From Pisaster brevispinus (Eukaryota; Echinodermata; Asteroidea; Forcipulatida; Asteriidae), in contig JAMKCF010000016.1 of the NCBI GenBank assembly GCA_023634235.1, positions 3,086,001 to 3,150,000 of the forward strand: a stretch of DNA of 64,000 nucleotides, written 5' to 3'. The notes beneath the pieces are model-generated. The model did not search any database, was not told the origin of the DNA, and saw only the letters and a list, made by a program, of their open reading frames with translations. This document shows positions 22,301 through 33,959 of the stretch, one piece after another. Numbering within the stretch: position 1 is the first letter of the stretch; the number at the start of each line of letters is the position of its first letter. The position numbers and the translations under genes are program-made.

Positions 22301-22832
22301 CTGGTTTCTGAAAGTAGCAGACAACATTGGACAAATATTAGATAATTAGTTTAGATTAAATTAGATTCAAAAGCTTTTACCGTCCACTTGGTATTGCCTG
22401 TGTTAATTTGAGCTTATTTGTTTGTGTAATTAATGGAGTTTTACCGTTTGGTTACATCTACCATTGGCAGTTGGCATATCGCTTTTGTAGTACAGTAAGG
22501 AAGTTGGAGAGATACGAGACGACACTTATTTCCTCTAACTAACACGTTACAGATCAACTATGACGAAGTATAACATATGAAGACCCCACTCTGCGTCAGC
22601 AAAAGTCATTTTAAGTACAGAGACAGTTGCCGTGGGCGGTATGCATGAATTCCATTTTCAACACCTCAAAACACATTTTTCCCTGACACCCCCTGCCATT
22701 TTCAATTGGTATTCTCAGAACATGAAAGGAGTTCTGACAGCGCAGTGTGATTTTTTTCTCCCTCCTTTCTTCTGAAAAGATTTACCTCTGAACTTCACAG
22801 TCAGAATAAGTCCTTGGAAAAACTCATTTGTG

Positions 22833-23226
22833 AAAGGTATTATACAGGATTGGTAAGGATATTAGGATAAAAAACACAACTGTTTATTTTTAGTCTGAAA
22901 GCTTACAGATTATGAAGTTCATAATAGAACCATTTTCTTCTGTGAAATATTTCCCTGTGAAATGAAGTCATAATCGAGAATACTGTATCTGAAAACTTTT
23001 TTTTAAAGCAACAGACAATTTCGGTTGTTGCAACCGCAATAAAGGACAATGTTTTTATATGCTGAAAATTGTGCATGGTTTTTCACTCTTTTCTCCTGAA
23101 CTCACCCAACGGATTAAGCCCAAATTTTCACAAGTTTGTCATTTCGTGTACATAATTGATCACACATAAAATGAATGATGTTTGCAACTATTTTTGTCAG
23201 CTGTACCAATCTTGTATAATACCTTT
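22833..23226 (+). mobile_element. Family F MITE, full copy
   Basis: Terminal inverted repeats AAAGGTATTATACAGGATTG and ACCAATCTTGTATAATACCTTT bound about 390 bp. The body has TTTTTAGTCTGAAAGCTTAC and GTGCATGGTTTTTCACTC. There is no coding capacity. Confidence 0.8.
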
Positions 23227-23638
23227 GAAAATAGTGAAATGGCATAAAAAGTGATGACAACCGAAACATCAGCCTTGACATCAATGCAACAAGGTGTCAT
23301 TCTTTATGCTGAGAAACACCTATGATTTAGACCCTAACATCGATCCCTGAGGCTTCCATCGTTGAGGTCAAGCAATAGGAATGCGAGCGTGTGTACATCC
23401 CCCTCATCCATGTCAGTGAGGGCGCTGTTCGAGCCCCTGACATCCTACAGGGTCTATTAGGTGAATAAAACTCTTATACCCATCTAATTTTAAAAGGTGT
23501 TCATGCAATACGTGCACCAGCACCTCTTGTTTTATTTAATTATTTTGATAATGCAAATTCAAATAGACAAATACTGAAGGAGCTCCAAAAGAAACACCAA
23601 GATTTTCAAAAGTCGAAGAGAGTTTTTTCTGTACTTAC

Positions 23639-23743
23639 AGCATGTAAACTTCCAGCAACATCTGATATATAGTTCCTTTAGAACCCACAGTTCCAGAGTT
23701 CCAACTACATGTATATCACTGGAACTGTAAGGTTCCAACGATG
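23639..23743 (-). CDS. Candidate exon, phase-compatible with 20405-20513
   Basis: The minus strand shows GAGTTTCCTCTGCAG before the exon and ATGCT/GTAAGTAC after it, both near consensus. The exon is 105 nt. Only one frame stays open throughout: SLEPYSSSDIHVVGTLELWV then LKELYIRCCWKFTC, with two bases borrowed at the start and one left at the end. The leftover T plus GT of the next exon gives Cys, so both exons read through in one frame. The peptide is not recognised and its composition is not strongly protein-like. Confidence 0.4.
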
Positions 23744-24270
23744 CTGCAGAGGAAACTCCCACATACAGTGATCAGTTTAAGTCAGTTTATATCCAATCAG
23801 TATCCGAGACTACACTCTGCAAGTCCACTCGACACAAGTTTCAAGAACCGTAATTGAAATTCATCACCAGTATTAATCCAGAATTTACCCAAACTCCAAA
23901 ACATGTCCACAGTCAACAAACGTCTGGACGAGACTGTGATGGTAGTAGGGCTGTCGCCAATCTCTTATAACAAGACGACGTTAATCATACACTAAACCCT
24001 TCACCGGTAAACGCTCCTTTTCAATACCTCCAAAACGCAGTCTTCCAGCGGTAAGACCGGTGGCTTAACTTTCCAATCATGTGGTGTTTGTTCTGGTGCA
24101 TCCAGCACAGAACAATAAGGAAACCCCTTTAATAATAGAAGGCCAGTGACAGGCTCTCTCTATTCAGTGAGCTCATACAGAAAGAGGGGATGTGGTTCTT
24201 ACAGGACGGGGGACCTGTAATAGACATGTTGTACTTTATGTGCCAATGAATTTTGAGTTTGGGGTGATTC

Positions 24271-24620
24271 AGAGCTGCCACACTGCTAAAAATGGTATTC
24301 TTGAAAGAAGAAAAACATCTTATTTTGAGAAAATATTTCTTGTGTCACTCCCTAGTATTCTAGTGACTTAACTTTCCAAAATAAGATGTTTTTCTTCTTT
24401 CAAGAATACCAATTTTAGCAGTGCAACATTTGCATCTTGCAATCTAGGAGTTTTTGTCCAACAATCGGGGAGACATTTAGAATCACATTCAACATAGTGG
24501 GGAAAATGTTTCCATACACAAGGAGATTTTCAAATTTGTTTTCCAGAACATGGAAAGATTGGTTTATTTTTAGACAATTTTCTGAGGAATCGAGAAAATT
24601 TGGCAGCTCTGGGTGATTAG
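24271..24620 (+). repeat. Family D repeat with a nested MITE
   Basis: AGAGCTGCCA at the left and CAACATTTGCATCTTGCAATC after 24423 are the two parts of a D copy that is contiguous at 12559. The copy continues to AAATTTGGCAGCTCTGG. Confidence 0.7.
24281..24423. mobile_element. 143-bp foldback MITE nested in family D
   Basis: The 47-bp left arm (starting CACTGCTAAAAATGGTATTC) is mirrored almost perfectly by the right arm ending GGTATT-like AATTTTAGCAGTG. About 49 bp separate the arms. CA flanks both sides and occurs once in the empty site of the intact D copy. Confidence 0.8.
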
Positions 24621-24899
24621 AGTCAAGTTTGGGTTGAAGCATTGAAGAGAGTTTGTTGTGATCGATGAAGAGTAAGAAAGAATGAGGAACAAGTGGATGC
24701 AACACTACTGAACCATAGAGCAAGGAAAACAAGCCAGAATCTTCAGTAGGGATGGTGAGTTTGGCATCCAGAATCTTCAGTAGGGATGGTGAGTTTGGCA
24801 TGAGTAAATCTTTGGTTGGAGCCTCCCAAAAAAAATATATCCATCCACCCTGACCAGTGGAGTGTAAAAAGACAGAAATGGAGATCAATCAATTTGTAA

Positions 24900-25720
24900 T
24901 TGATACTACCTTCACCATCACTCATCCATCATCCCTCTACCCTTACAGTAGATGAGGCCAGGCATGAAGGAGCATCTTTCCAGGCACTGCTTGTTCATCC
25001 AAACTTTAACCCCCCCCCCCCTTCTCCCTCCGGCGCTTAAGTCTAGATGAATAGGGGACGAAACAGTTTCAAAACTTGCCAGATCCGGTAGATTGGAACT
25101 CCGAGAGAGAAGAAAGATCTTGGCAGACCACCATTCATCTCGTCTCATTCTTTGCTTCTTTTCTTGTCTCGTTTTGCGAAGCTAATTCCTTCTGATGGCT
25201 GACAATTCATGGACATGGGACACTCCACTGGGGGCAGAGGGGTGTAGGAATGCTTAGGAAGGTTCCACTTCTTGAAATGTCTTGTATGTACGAATTATAC
25301 AATATCTGGGCACCAATGTTGTTAAATGAAGAATAATGGAGAATAGTCTTGCATAAGGGGGGAAAACTGTACAGCTAATTCCAGAGTTGAGAGTAATTGC
25401 TGACAAAGAGGTCTGGCACAAGGGTCCAAATTTGAGGAAGTATGTTGAAATGATGACATCTCCACAGCTAACTAAACCCTGGAGTTATAGATTTCAAGGA
25501 GCTTCTGGGAACAGTATCCTCAGTCAGTCAGTGCTAGAAATAGATCTAAGAGCAGGATTTCTGTAAATATCTGAGTAAAATAACAGCTATTTTATTCACT
25601 AAGCAGACATGAAAAGATCTAAATTCAGACAAAAGTCTGAAATTTCTCAAGACTCACAGAAAAGCGAACTTAATCACTATACTAGCCAAGAACCCAGTAG
25701 AGAGAAGACAACAAACCAAG
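24900..25720. other. No gene recognised; poly-C tract
   Basis: A C12 run lies near 25010-25021. A 37-bp near-exact direct repeat (AGAATCTTCAGTAGGGATGG) just precedes at 24737-24798. No exon signals were found. Confidence 0.3.
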
Positions 25721-25721
25721 T

Positions 25722-25865
25722 TTCAGTTTTAGATGTGGGAGGAAAACCCCAAAGAATTCTTCTAGGGAAGCTCACACAAACCACATGATGCCCAAGCGGG
25801 ATTCGAACCGGGGTCCTAGAGGTGGAAGGCAAGGAAAGACACCACTACACCAACCCAACTGCAAC
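25722..25865 (-). mobile_element. tRNA-derived SINE S3, short copy
   Basis: The minus strand reads GGTTGGTGTAGTGGTGTC then CCGGTTCGAATCCCGC, a good A/B-box pair. The body GGGGTTTTCCTCCCACATC links it to 18417-18668. Confidence 0.65.
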
Positions 25866-26231
25866 CCAGATAGGGGAAAGATGTACCGTGCAGAGAGCTC
25901 CAAATGTATGCAATACATGTACATGGGCCAGATTAACTACATGTGTTAAGCAACTAAAGTATTCTACCATTGGGCCAAAGTCTTTGAATACACACCAGAG
26001 AGTGGAAAATCCGCCCGTTATAAAATCCCCTTTCAACTTTCTCATCCCATAATCCCGAGTCTGAGCCACCACAATGCACCCTCCATACTAACCTGACCCA
26101 ATTACAACCGCTGTATCCGTACTTAGCGCACAAAAGAGTGCTTAGAAAGACTTAAAACAATTTACAGACCCCAGTCATCCCGGCCTGATTCTCAGGCCTA
26201 ATCTCCCATTCAAATTCTATAATCGCTCCAC

Positions 26232-26259
<28 letters not shown>
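26232..26259 (+). repeat. Poly-A run (28 A)
   Basis: Uninterrupted A28. It could be the tail of a plus-strand retroinsertion, but no element body could be recognised immediately upstream. Confidence 0.85.
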
Positions 26260-26263
<4 letters not shown>

Positions 26264-26652
26264 CATCTGAAGAATCAAACGAGTCCCAACTAACACCAAT
26301 GGGATGATAGGATTAGGTTGCTATGGTTACTAAACGTGAGTTTCCACGTCTGTATTTTCGGCGGACAATTGGTCTACGTGAGCAAACTCAATGCTTGTCA
26401 GAGGGCAATTTATCAGGACCACTGTAAGGGTTTATCAATACAGTACAAGCTGGGCTGACAGAATTGTGTGCTCGACAATCTTTTTCCTGTTATTCCTTAA
26501 TCACTAAATGGGTGATGAAGTCATCCCCACCATTGCAATGTACATGGGCCCAACCCTTGACTAGAGCACTAAGGACCCATTCGAGAAAAAACAATCAATG
26601 TTCAAATTTTGTTGTACTTTTTTAGAAACTGTGGGAGGGTGGGTAAAAAATA

Positions 26653-26995
26653 AATAATAATAGTGGCTTCTTATTTTGCGCTCAAATCCCCCACTCAGTG
26701 ACACTCATGGTGCTCCAACATTATTACCCCTGGTCACTGGGCCATTTATTTCATTCCTTAAACCATCTCAGCTCCTTTGGGAGTATACAGCCTGTGCTGC
26801 CAAGTATGTAGCGCACCAAGCTAAATCAATCATAACAACCATATTTTCCCTGACAGGTACCAATTTACTCATGGGTGAAGAGAAGCAATTGTGGTTAGGT
26901 GTCTTCCTCAAGAACACGAGTGTCATGACCGGGATTTGAACCCACACCCTGATGACTTAACCACCAGAACTTGAGTCCAAAGCACTAAACCACAC
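26653..26995 (-). mobile_element. tRNA-derived SINE, family S2
   Basis: The minus strand starts with a tRNA-like head ending GGTGTGGGTTCAAATCCC (B box) and GGTCATGACACTCGTG. It continues through ATGAGTAAATTGGTACC and TTGGTGCGCTACATACTT. The same body occurs at 53135-53350 and 63519-63865. Confidence 0.7.
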
Positions 26996-27450
26996 ATGTA
27001 TCAAGCAGACTACACATGGCTAAAATTTAATAAGATAGGGTGCATTTGTTTGATTAACTTGCCCGGGTCAACCAGGTTCTGCTCATTCTTGTGAGCCCCC
27101 CCCCCCCCCCCCCAACAAGAACAGGTATTTGACATCAATTTCCCTGGCCTAGAATTCATACAATGCATTATGGGACAGCCGAACAGAACTACTTTCATTG
27201 CATGCATTCTTCTGTAACTCTTCTTGGATTAATGATAAGATCCAAAAGTAACTGTTCTCTTGGTAAAACTGTAATATAACAATTGTTTTACACGCTCAAG
27301 TTTTATTAAAAACACACGTCTTCTAAAAACAGATTCTGGCTCATAAAGTCGCTGTTTTAAGGGCGAAAATGTACATCAAACTTCCCGAAGGTGTCGGTCT
27401 GATAACTATTAAAAAAAGGGACATTGAGAACAATTTTTGTCATGATGTCA
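26996..27450. other. No gene; poly-C tract
   Basis: Contains a C16-18 run at about 27096-27113 and otherwise unremarkable AT-rich sequence. Confidence 0.35.
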
Positions 27451-28270
27451 TGCACCAGAGTCCAAAGTAACCCTGCCCAACAAGCAGGTTACTTGGGTCT
27501 GTCCCAGGTGAGCCACGACAGTGAGGTCAAAGCTACTCCAACTGGGGTCCCACCTGGACCGACCTGGAAGAAACTAATCAAACACACACCATACTGACAC
27601 AAGACTGACTGGAGATCACCAAAAGTTAGAGATTTTATTTCCGGGGCAATAGACATTAACTTTAGCAGGCCTGAGACAAACTCTTTATCTTTATGCTGTG
27701 CCATTAAAATCAACTTATTCCCACACTCTTTCAATTACTGCGTTCATTCCAACTAGCTTTATTGATTAATTTCTTACGAAATCCTCCAGCCACGCAAGGC
27801 ACCTTGCATAAGCTGTACTTCTCACGACATGGCAATAAGTACAGGCACAAGACTCCTCCGTCCGCCATTAATCATCATTCCCACATTGCAGACAAGATTT
27901 CTGGAACTCAAGACAGAAGCCCTCGCTGTCGACGCTAAACACCCCAACCCTGTCCTTCCACAGAGTTAATTGGTTTTATTGAATAAAGACTTACACAGAA
28001 GGGGGAACGTCATTATGCGGGTGGGCACAATGCGGGCCCTCATTAACAAGTGTATCATGTTTGAATAATTGACCGGCTCGTACAATGGCTGAGATGGGCG
28101 GTCAATTTGCTCCCCATTCAGCAATGCTCTGGTGTTTTCTTAAGAACGAGGAAGCTGGGGAAGGGAAGAATCGATTAGAGATCCAAAAGAAATGTTCAGT
28201 GAGCTCTGGTCGACGGCTCAGGGTATGATTTCAGTTTCCTCAGTTCCACGATCTTTCTAAACATAATTAT
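27450..28270. other. Long unique block, candidate conserved noncoding DNA
   Basis: About 800 bp without any repeat family seen elsewhere in the window, and with fewer low-complexity runs. It contains homeodomain-like cores (TTAATTGG, CATTAATCATCATT) and GC-richer islands. An 81-codon minus-strand open frame at 27489-27734 (GLLKLMSIAPEIKSLTFGDL) lacks convincing splice sites. Regulatory function is an inference only. Confidence 0.25.
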
Positions 28271-28519
28271 GTTGGGTTCGGCCTGCATTTCTTGGGATTG
28301 ACGTACAACAAAGTAACCAACATCTTTTATGGAAGACAGCGGGTTACCAGTTTCTCATGTAAGACTTCACTAGGGTGGGGGTGGGGGCGGCCTTTAGTGA
28401 ACTAAAATTAATGTTGTTGTTTACAACTGGGTACAAATAACTTCAAAGGAACTTTTGAAACCATAGCTTCGTGGGCTTCACATGCGAAACCAAAAAGGTC
28501 ATATGGCTGATACCAGGGC

Positions 28520-28695
28520 CAAATTTCATAGAGCTGCTTAAACACAACAAAATTGTGCTTACCAGAATAAGGTTACCAATCAAAACATCATGCCATATGT
28601 GAGACCATTTTTGATTGGTTTCCTGCTTATTTTTGCTCGGCAGAAAAATGTTAAGCAAAATTTTCTGCACTCAATTACGTAGAGGTGCTTAAAGC
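28520..28695 (+). mobile_element. Family A palindromic MITE
   Basis: CCAAATTTCATAGAGCTGCT to GTTAAGCAAAATTTTCTGC. The right end is diverged (ACGTAGAGGTGCTTAAAG). Confidence 0.65.
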
Positions 28696-28721
28696 GAAAA
28701 AAAAAGGAAGTAAGCAAAAAG

Positions 28722-28840
28722 GGTGGTTGGGTTTGCATAGTGGTTTCCTCCCTCATGCGCCTTTTATCTCTAGGACCCCAGTTCAAATCCCGCTGTGGGC
28801 AGTATGTGGATTGAGTATTCAGTCCCTACCTGGCCCCAAT
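28722..28840 (+). mobile_element. tRNA-derived SINE S3, 5' head
   Basis: GGTTGGGTTTGCATAGTGGT and CCCAGTTCAAATCCCGC form the tRNA-like promoter pair. The GTATGTGGATTGAGTATTCA then GTCCCTACCTGG body follows and then breaks off. Confidence 0.6.
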
Positions 28841-29109
28841 TTCTTAATGTAAGCAAAGAACCAACGCATACTGACGCAGGGAATTCAACCCTTATGTCAA
28901 TCGTATTTCACAGTAGCAAGGATTTGTTGCTTGTGCGCGTGCATACTGCAGGTTACTACATATTATTCGCTTACACAGCTAAGCGCATTAACTCAGTGCT
29001 TGCCCTGTAATCATGGTAAGTGAAGAATGGTGATTGTAAGCGCAGAATCCGGCGGTAAGCAGATCCATATCCGGCCAAAACACACGAATTGCGTGTGTGT
29101 ATTTTTGTT

Positions 29110-29310
29110 GTTACTTCAGATCAAATTCACAAAAATCATCAAGATAAAACCATTTAGAATGCTTCAGATTGCACATTGGGGCTTTTAAAACCAAGATAAA
29201 CACCAAGTAGAAAACATTCAAAGGACTTTGTTTCAATTCAGCGTACTTGGACCAAATTTCCAAAATTTAAGTCCAGAATGCCCATAGTTTTGAAAAATCC
29301 TGGAGAGAAC
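29110..29310 (+). repeat. Family N repeat
   Basis: CTTCAGATCAAATTCACAAA, GGGGCTTTTAAAACCAAGAT and TTTCAATTCAGCGTACTTGG recur at 47616-47835 in the same order, and in inverted form at 55853-56030. Confidence 0.55.
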
Positions 29311-29747
29311 CCTGGGCTAATCACTGAAGAAGTTAAGGGCGAACCCAGATGGGGGTGTTCCCAAATACATTTGTGGAGAAACTTCTCAACATCTCAAGGA
29401 TTGTTTTCTTAATGTGGGGAAGAAAACTGAAAGCGAATGGATAACTGTGTCTTCGGATTGACTACCGGCTTTCTTAAGGACAGACAACACAAAGCACTGA
29501 TAACCTTGTTGCCTGTAAGGGGATCTGACAGCCTTTATCCCGTACTCTACCAAAGAAAGAGACGCTTCTTTCTTACGGGGAAGGTATTGACACACGAGGG
29601 CCTTGAGATGCGGATCATGGCTCCGTGGTTTTTTGTTGAAGAAATGAAAGGAGTGTCCTAGGCTACGGCGACGCCTCTGGCTCCATCTGCCTGTTTGAAG
29701 CTCCGTACCAAAAGGATACATTTTTCAAAATTAATGATGGAGCCTAA

Positions 29748-29885
29748 GGGTGAATCTAAATTGGCGGCTATAGCTACGGCTGTTGCTCAGGGTGTTGCTA
29801 AGGATGCCCCTATACTTCAACGCATGATGTGACAATCCAGCCGTAGCCGTAAGCCATTAATTTGGACACAACCAGAGCCAGAGCC
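29748..29885. mobile_element. Small MITE with GGCTACGGCT inverted ends
   Basis: AAATTGGCGGCTATAGCTAC..GGCTG is mirrored by CAGCCGTAGCCGTAAGCCAT..TAATTTGG. The arms are imperfect and enclose about 80 bp. Confidence 0.45.
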
Positions 29886-29921
29886 AAAGTGGTTAGGAAA
29901 AGGGCCTTAGGCTGATACCAG

Positions 29922-30100
29922 GGCTCAATTTTATAGAGCTGCTTTTGAATCACAAAAAGTAGCTAAGCACAACAAAATTATGCTAACCAGAATAAGGTTA
30001 CCAGCTAAAATACCAAGTCACATGTACAATCTATGACAGGTATCCTGCTTATTAGCAGAACTTTTTCAGCATTATTTTCTGCTTAAGCAGAGCTCTCCTT
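29922..30100 (+). mobile_element. Family A palindromic MITE
   Basis: GCTCAATTTTATAGAGCTGC through AATAAGGTTACCAGCTAAAA to TTCTGCTTAAGCAGAGCTCT. Confidence 0.7.
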
Positions 30101-30244
30101 GGTCCATTTTTGTCAAGGCTACTTCAGCAACGAATATTTAAGTGAAAACCCTAAACTTTTGCGTAAAATTTTCCTTACACAAGGAAAATTTTTCACTGAG
30201 ACGGGTGGACAGATAAATAGTACACCCAGATTAGCTACCCAGTT

Positions 30245-30271
30245 GTCTACCCATCCCAGGGATGGGTAGAC
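30245..30271. repeat. Perfect 13-bp-arm palindrome and diverged echoes
   Basis: GTCTACCCATCCC, a single A, then the exact reverse complement. The right arm recurs at 30286-30298 (GGGATGGGTAGAC), followed by CCCATCCCAGGGATAGGTG, so the motif is locally amplified. Confidence 0.85.
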
Positions 30272-30371
30272 CAACATGCATCAAAGGGATGGGTAGACCA
30301 ACGCCCATCCCAGGGATAGGTGAACAAACACTCGTGTGGCTCCAGCATGAAACTCTGCACCTCCAATTTTA

Positions 30372-30548
30372 AACAGCAGCTTAAGCAGAAAATATTGCCT
30401 AACATTTTTCTGCCAAGCAAAAAAGATCAGGATACCAGTCACAGATGGTACATGTGACAAGGTATTTCAGCTGGTAACCTTAATCCAGTAAGCATAATTG
30501 TTTTGTGCTTAGCTACTATTTGTGCTTAAGCAGCCCTATGGACCCAGG
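30372..30548 (-). mobile_element. Family A palindromic MITE, inverted
   Basis: AGCAGCTTAAGCAGAAAATA at the left and AAGCAGCCCTATGGACCCAG at the right. The order of central blocks (GATACCAGTCAC, then CAGCTGGTAACCTTAATC) shows reverse orientation. Confidence 0.7.
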
Positions 30549-30559
30549 TCTTTACACAC

Positions 30560-31340
30560 AATCCCAAGCAGCAGCAGCTGAAGTATTTAGCAAGAGTGTG
30601 AAAAACACCACTTGAACGTGCTTTGAACAATTAAACAGGCACTTACGACATAAACATAAACAAACCCTCCACGGCATTCCACCCCCCCCCCCTCTCCTTT
30701 AGACCCCTCTTAGACCCCTCTTCCATCTCACAAACATCCAAATACAAAACACCTTTATTTACTTTTTAGGGCATCTGCTCTTTCCCCCTCTGAATGCCTT
30801 TAACCTCTAATCTGTCCTTTCACACCGCCCCTTCCCACTTTCCATCCCTCACAAATTTATCAAGTAATCTTCCGATTGTTCTGGGCTATTGTTTGGATTT
30901 CGCTTCTCTTGTTTACTTGTCTGTCTGGATAAGTCGCTGGGAAATCCGATAAACAACCATTTACACACTTAAGACTGCTTAGGAACTTTGTATTTTACGT
31001 ATTTTCTTTTATGTTGGAATGTTTTCTCTGGGGGTAATTTTTTTGAGATGGAAGATGGCTTATTTTGAGCTGAAGACGGTGTAATGTGATGAATAGACTT
31101 TCTGTCAATAGGGCTGGAGGCGTCAAAAAACAGGACTGCACAAAAACAAAAACAAACTTGAAAATATTTAAACAGTTTGCTCTTCGTCTCAAGTGGAACC
31201 AACCTGCCCACTCATTTCATGGCACTGCTAACAAGAATTCTGTGCTTAAGCAACACAAACAAATTAAAAATTCACGCAAAATTTCGCGTTCGCGCTGAAT
31301 TTCGCGGTACCACGGAAGGCAGTGCCATGAAATCAGGACC
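30560..31340. other. No gene recognised
   Basis: Contains C- and CT-rich runs (30680-30730, 30780-30850). Short open frames on both strands at 30970-31300 overlap each other and look like chance. Confidence 0.3.
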
Positions 31341-31345
31341 TGCAG

Positions 31346-31534
31346 GGCTTAATTTCATAGAGCTGCTTAAGCACAAAGAGTAGCTTAGCGCAATGAAATT
31401 ATGCTTATCATAATAAGGTTACCAGCCAAACTACAATGTCACTTATACAGTTTGTGACTGGTATCCTGCTCGTTTCTGCTAAACAAAATTGTTCAGTAAT
31501 ACTTTCTGCTTAAGCAGCTCTATGAAATTCGGCC
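31346..31534 (+). mobile_element. Family A palindromic MITE, full copy
   Basis: GGGCTTAATTTCATAGAGCT to AGCAGCTCTATGAAATTCGG. This is the most symmetric copy in the window. Confidence 0.75.
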
Positions 31535-32594
31535 CTGAACTAAAAGGGTTTTACTTAATATTGAATGAGCTTATTTGTCTTCCTTTCAGTGATAGGTTAG
31601 TAAGGCAAAGTGAGCTGTATGAAAAATCCTGCAATCAAAGAGCAAAAAATTAAAAGTCCACAAGAAAAATCATTACACCATGTCCATCTTTGAAAAAATT
31701 GAAGGTACTTTGTCTACAGGCCAATTTGTGAGTCGAAATTGTGATGCGGCGATTAACTCATTCTTTTTTGGGGGGGGGAGAGGGTCACACTTTTTCCTTC
31801 TTTTTTGTATCTTTGTTCAAAGTCTGTAAATCGGATATCCTACAAATAAATACGATTAACCAACTCAGGGAGGTCTTGTTTGAAATCAACAAAAATAAAT
31901 CCCAGTCCCTCTGCATCAAATAAAAAAAGAAACGACATGTTTGAAAAGAGAGCGAAAAAAATCTATGTTTGAAGAGAGAAGACGAAACAAAATTTATCCT
32001 CTGTGACAACAAACGCAGTTCTGACCTTGCCGAGGGGAGATCAGTCCCCACCTTAACAAGGGGAAGATCCACACTCGAAAAGACAATGGCCAATTGTTAA
32101 CCCACTAATCCCTCCCCTTAAAATAGATGCTATGGAACAATCCATAATGAGATTGATGCAGGGTGGGACAATAGCAATGCATTGAAACAACACTGGAGGG
32201 GTGATCCATTAATAAGAGTAGGGGCGGACCTCGATGTGGGCCCTGGTGTTTTTTGGAGCTTGCGAAAGGGATCTTTGTATTTGTAAATCTGTACACAGCA
32301 GATTAGTGCAGTCCTAATCCTCTCAACGAAGAGAAACGGTAATCTCAAATAAGTGGATTCTTAATTTTTGTTTAAATACGGCGGGCATTTCAATCGTAAA
32401 AACAAACACAGATTGAAGGTTACTGTTTTTTTTATATATTAACGATGAATTAAGGGGGGGGGGCTAGGTCGTCATGATCCAAGCAGGCCTGTGGCTGTAC
32501 CTGGATTTATGAATCTCACCTTATTACTGCACCTGCATGCACTCGGTAACTGGGTGAGCGTTCATAATTCCATGTCCAGCCGCATGCCTGCTAT

Positions 32595-32933
32595 AGGCCT
32601 TTTCACACTGTCCAAAATCTCAGGGTCGGAACCGGTTCCGAACCGGAGATTTTGTTCACCCCGTTTCACACTGTAAGAATTTCAACCCGCCTCCGATCCG
32701 GGTAGCATGCTCTAGCCGGATAGAAATCAACCCTGGCAGGGATCAGGGTTGGATTCTCAATCCGGATCGAAATTCCATTTTTCGTTATACGGTTCATGCA
32801 TTAGCCGGTTCACGTAAAGACCAGTGTGAATGTTGCTTATCTCTGATCCGTGTCGAAAAGAAGCGAGGCTGAACTGGAGAGGACCCGGGTAGGTTTCAAC
32901 GCGGTTCGAAATGGAGGTAGTGTGAAAAGGCCT
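32595..32933. mobile_element. 339-bp MITE, TIR AGGCCTTTTCACACT
   Basis: Exact 15-bp inverted ends, AGGCCTTTTCACACT at 32595-32609 and its complement at 32919-32933. TAT flanks both sides. The GC-rich interior repeats GATCCGG / CCGGATC motifs, including AACCGGTTCCGAACCGG. Confidence 0.8.
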
Positions 32934-33145
32934 TATGATCATGACGGCAGTCCCCTTTTAAAGAATGGCTCTAAAGTAAAAGTTAGTTTTCTGTTGAACT
33001 CTTTTTTCAATGGATAGTGTCCTTCAAAATTAACAACTGAAAATCGAAACTCAGTTAACAAAAAAAATAATACAACACACACATTTTTAAGGTAAAAAAT
33101 GCCCAGCTCACATCATCTGTTGTTAGGTCTGTGCTGTCCATTGTT

Positions 33146-33178
33146 AGAGGTCAACTTTGATCTTGATAGTTGACCTCT
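33146..33178. repeat. Hairpin with inverted AGGTCA half-sites
   Basis: AGAGGTCAACT and its exact complement AGTTGACCTCT are separated by 11 nt. AGGTCA is the core half-site of many nuclear receptors, but the spacing (17 nt between cores) is not a standard dimer arrangement. Confidence 0.7.
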
Positions 33179-33959
33179 GTGCCTAATGGGGAGATGGCAA
33201 AAATTGTGTCTTCTGTTGGATGTTGGAAGCCAACATTGATCTAAAATATCTGCTTCATTTGAGGCGTCACTTTGTTCTTCAGTGTACAGACTAACAGTCC
33301 GTCAATATTTAAAAAATCAAAATTTGGGTAGAACAAATTCGAAAAGAGCTTGAAATTGTTTTAAATTTAGAATTCTGAATGGCCCCTGATGTGGAGAATG
33401 GAGGATTTGAGACTACTTTAATATGAAAGTACTTTTATTACAGAAGGCGTATTGTTTTGACTAACATGTGTTGTCCTATAATAACTGCACTCGGAAATTG
33501 CGGGTAACTTTTAATTGTTTACAGGCGCTACAAAACGTGTAAATGTATGCACCATGTGTAAGCTTCTTGGAATCTCGACACGAAATCAACAAGTCAGATG
33601 ACAAAACCAGCGACACCCTACTCCCTAGATTTGGGGTGAAACTGCAAGTATTCACGCACACAAAGTGGTGTCAAATCCCCAGTACATTGTGCATCCATTG
33701 TGCCTTGAAAAGGCCCAGAGTAACGGCAGAGGTCAAAGTCAAGATTAGGGTTCAGAGGGGGTAAGACAACCTGATGGGGTCACCAGCCCAAGGGGGACAG
33801 ACTCGTTCTGATTGGCAGGGTAGTAATTGGAATCTACCACTGCATGTTGAGGAGGGTGGGAAAAAAACAGAGGGGAGAAAGGTCTGTGAACCATTTACAT
33901 TGTTGTTGTTATCAATTTCTGTGTACAATGTGAATGAAAGTACCACTCTTTAACAAAGT

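Noticed and set aside
24415..24888. 157-codon minus-strand open frame
   Set aside because: Composed mostly of antisense family D repeat plus a short direct duplication; no domain.
28850..29030. Plus-strand ATG/GTAAGTGAAG donor-like site as an exon end
   Set aside because: The surrounding sequence (GCTTACACAGCTAAGCGCAT) looks like a diverged palindromic repeat and no acceptor pairs with it.
29386..29721. Overlapping open frames on both strands (111 and 74 codons)
   Set aside because: Both strands open over the same 300 bp, no splice signals and no recognisable motif; cannot support either.
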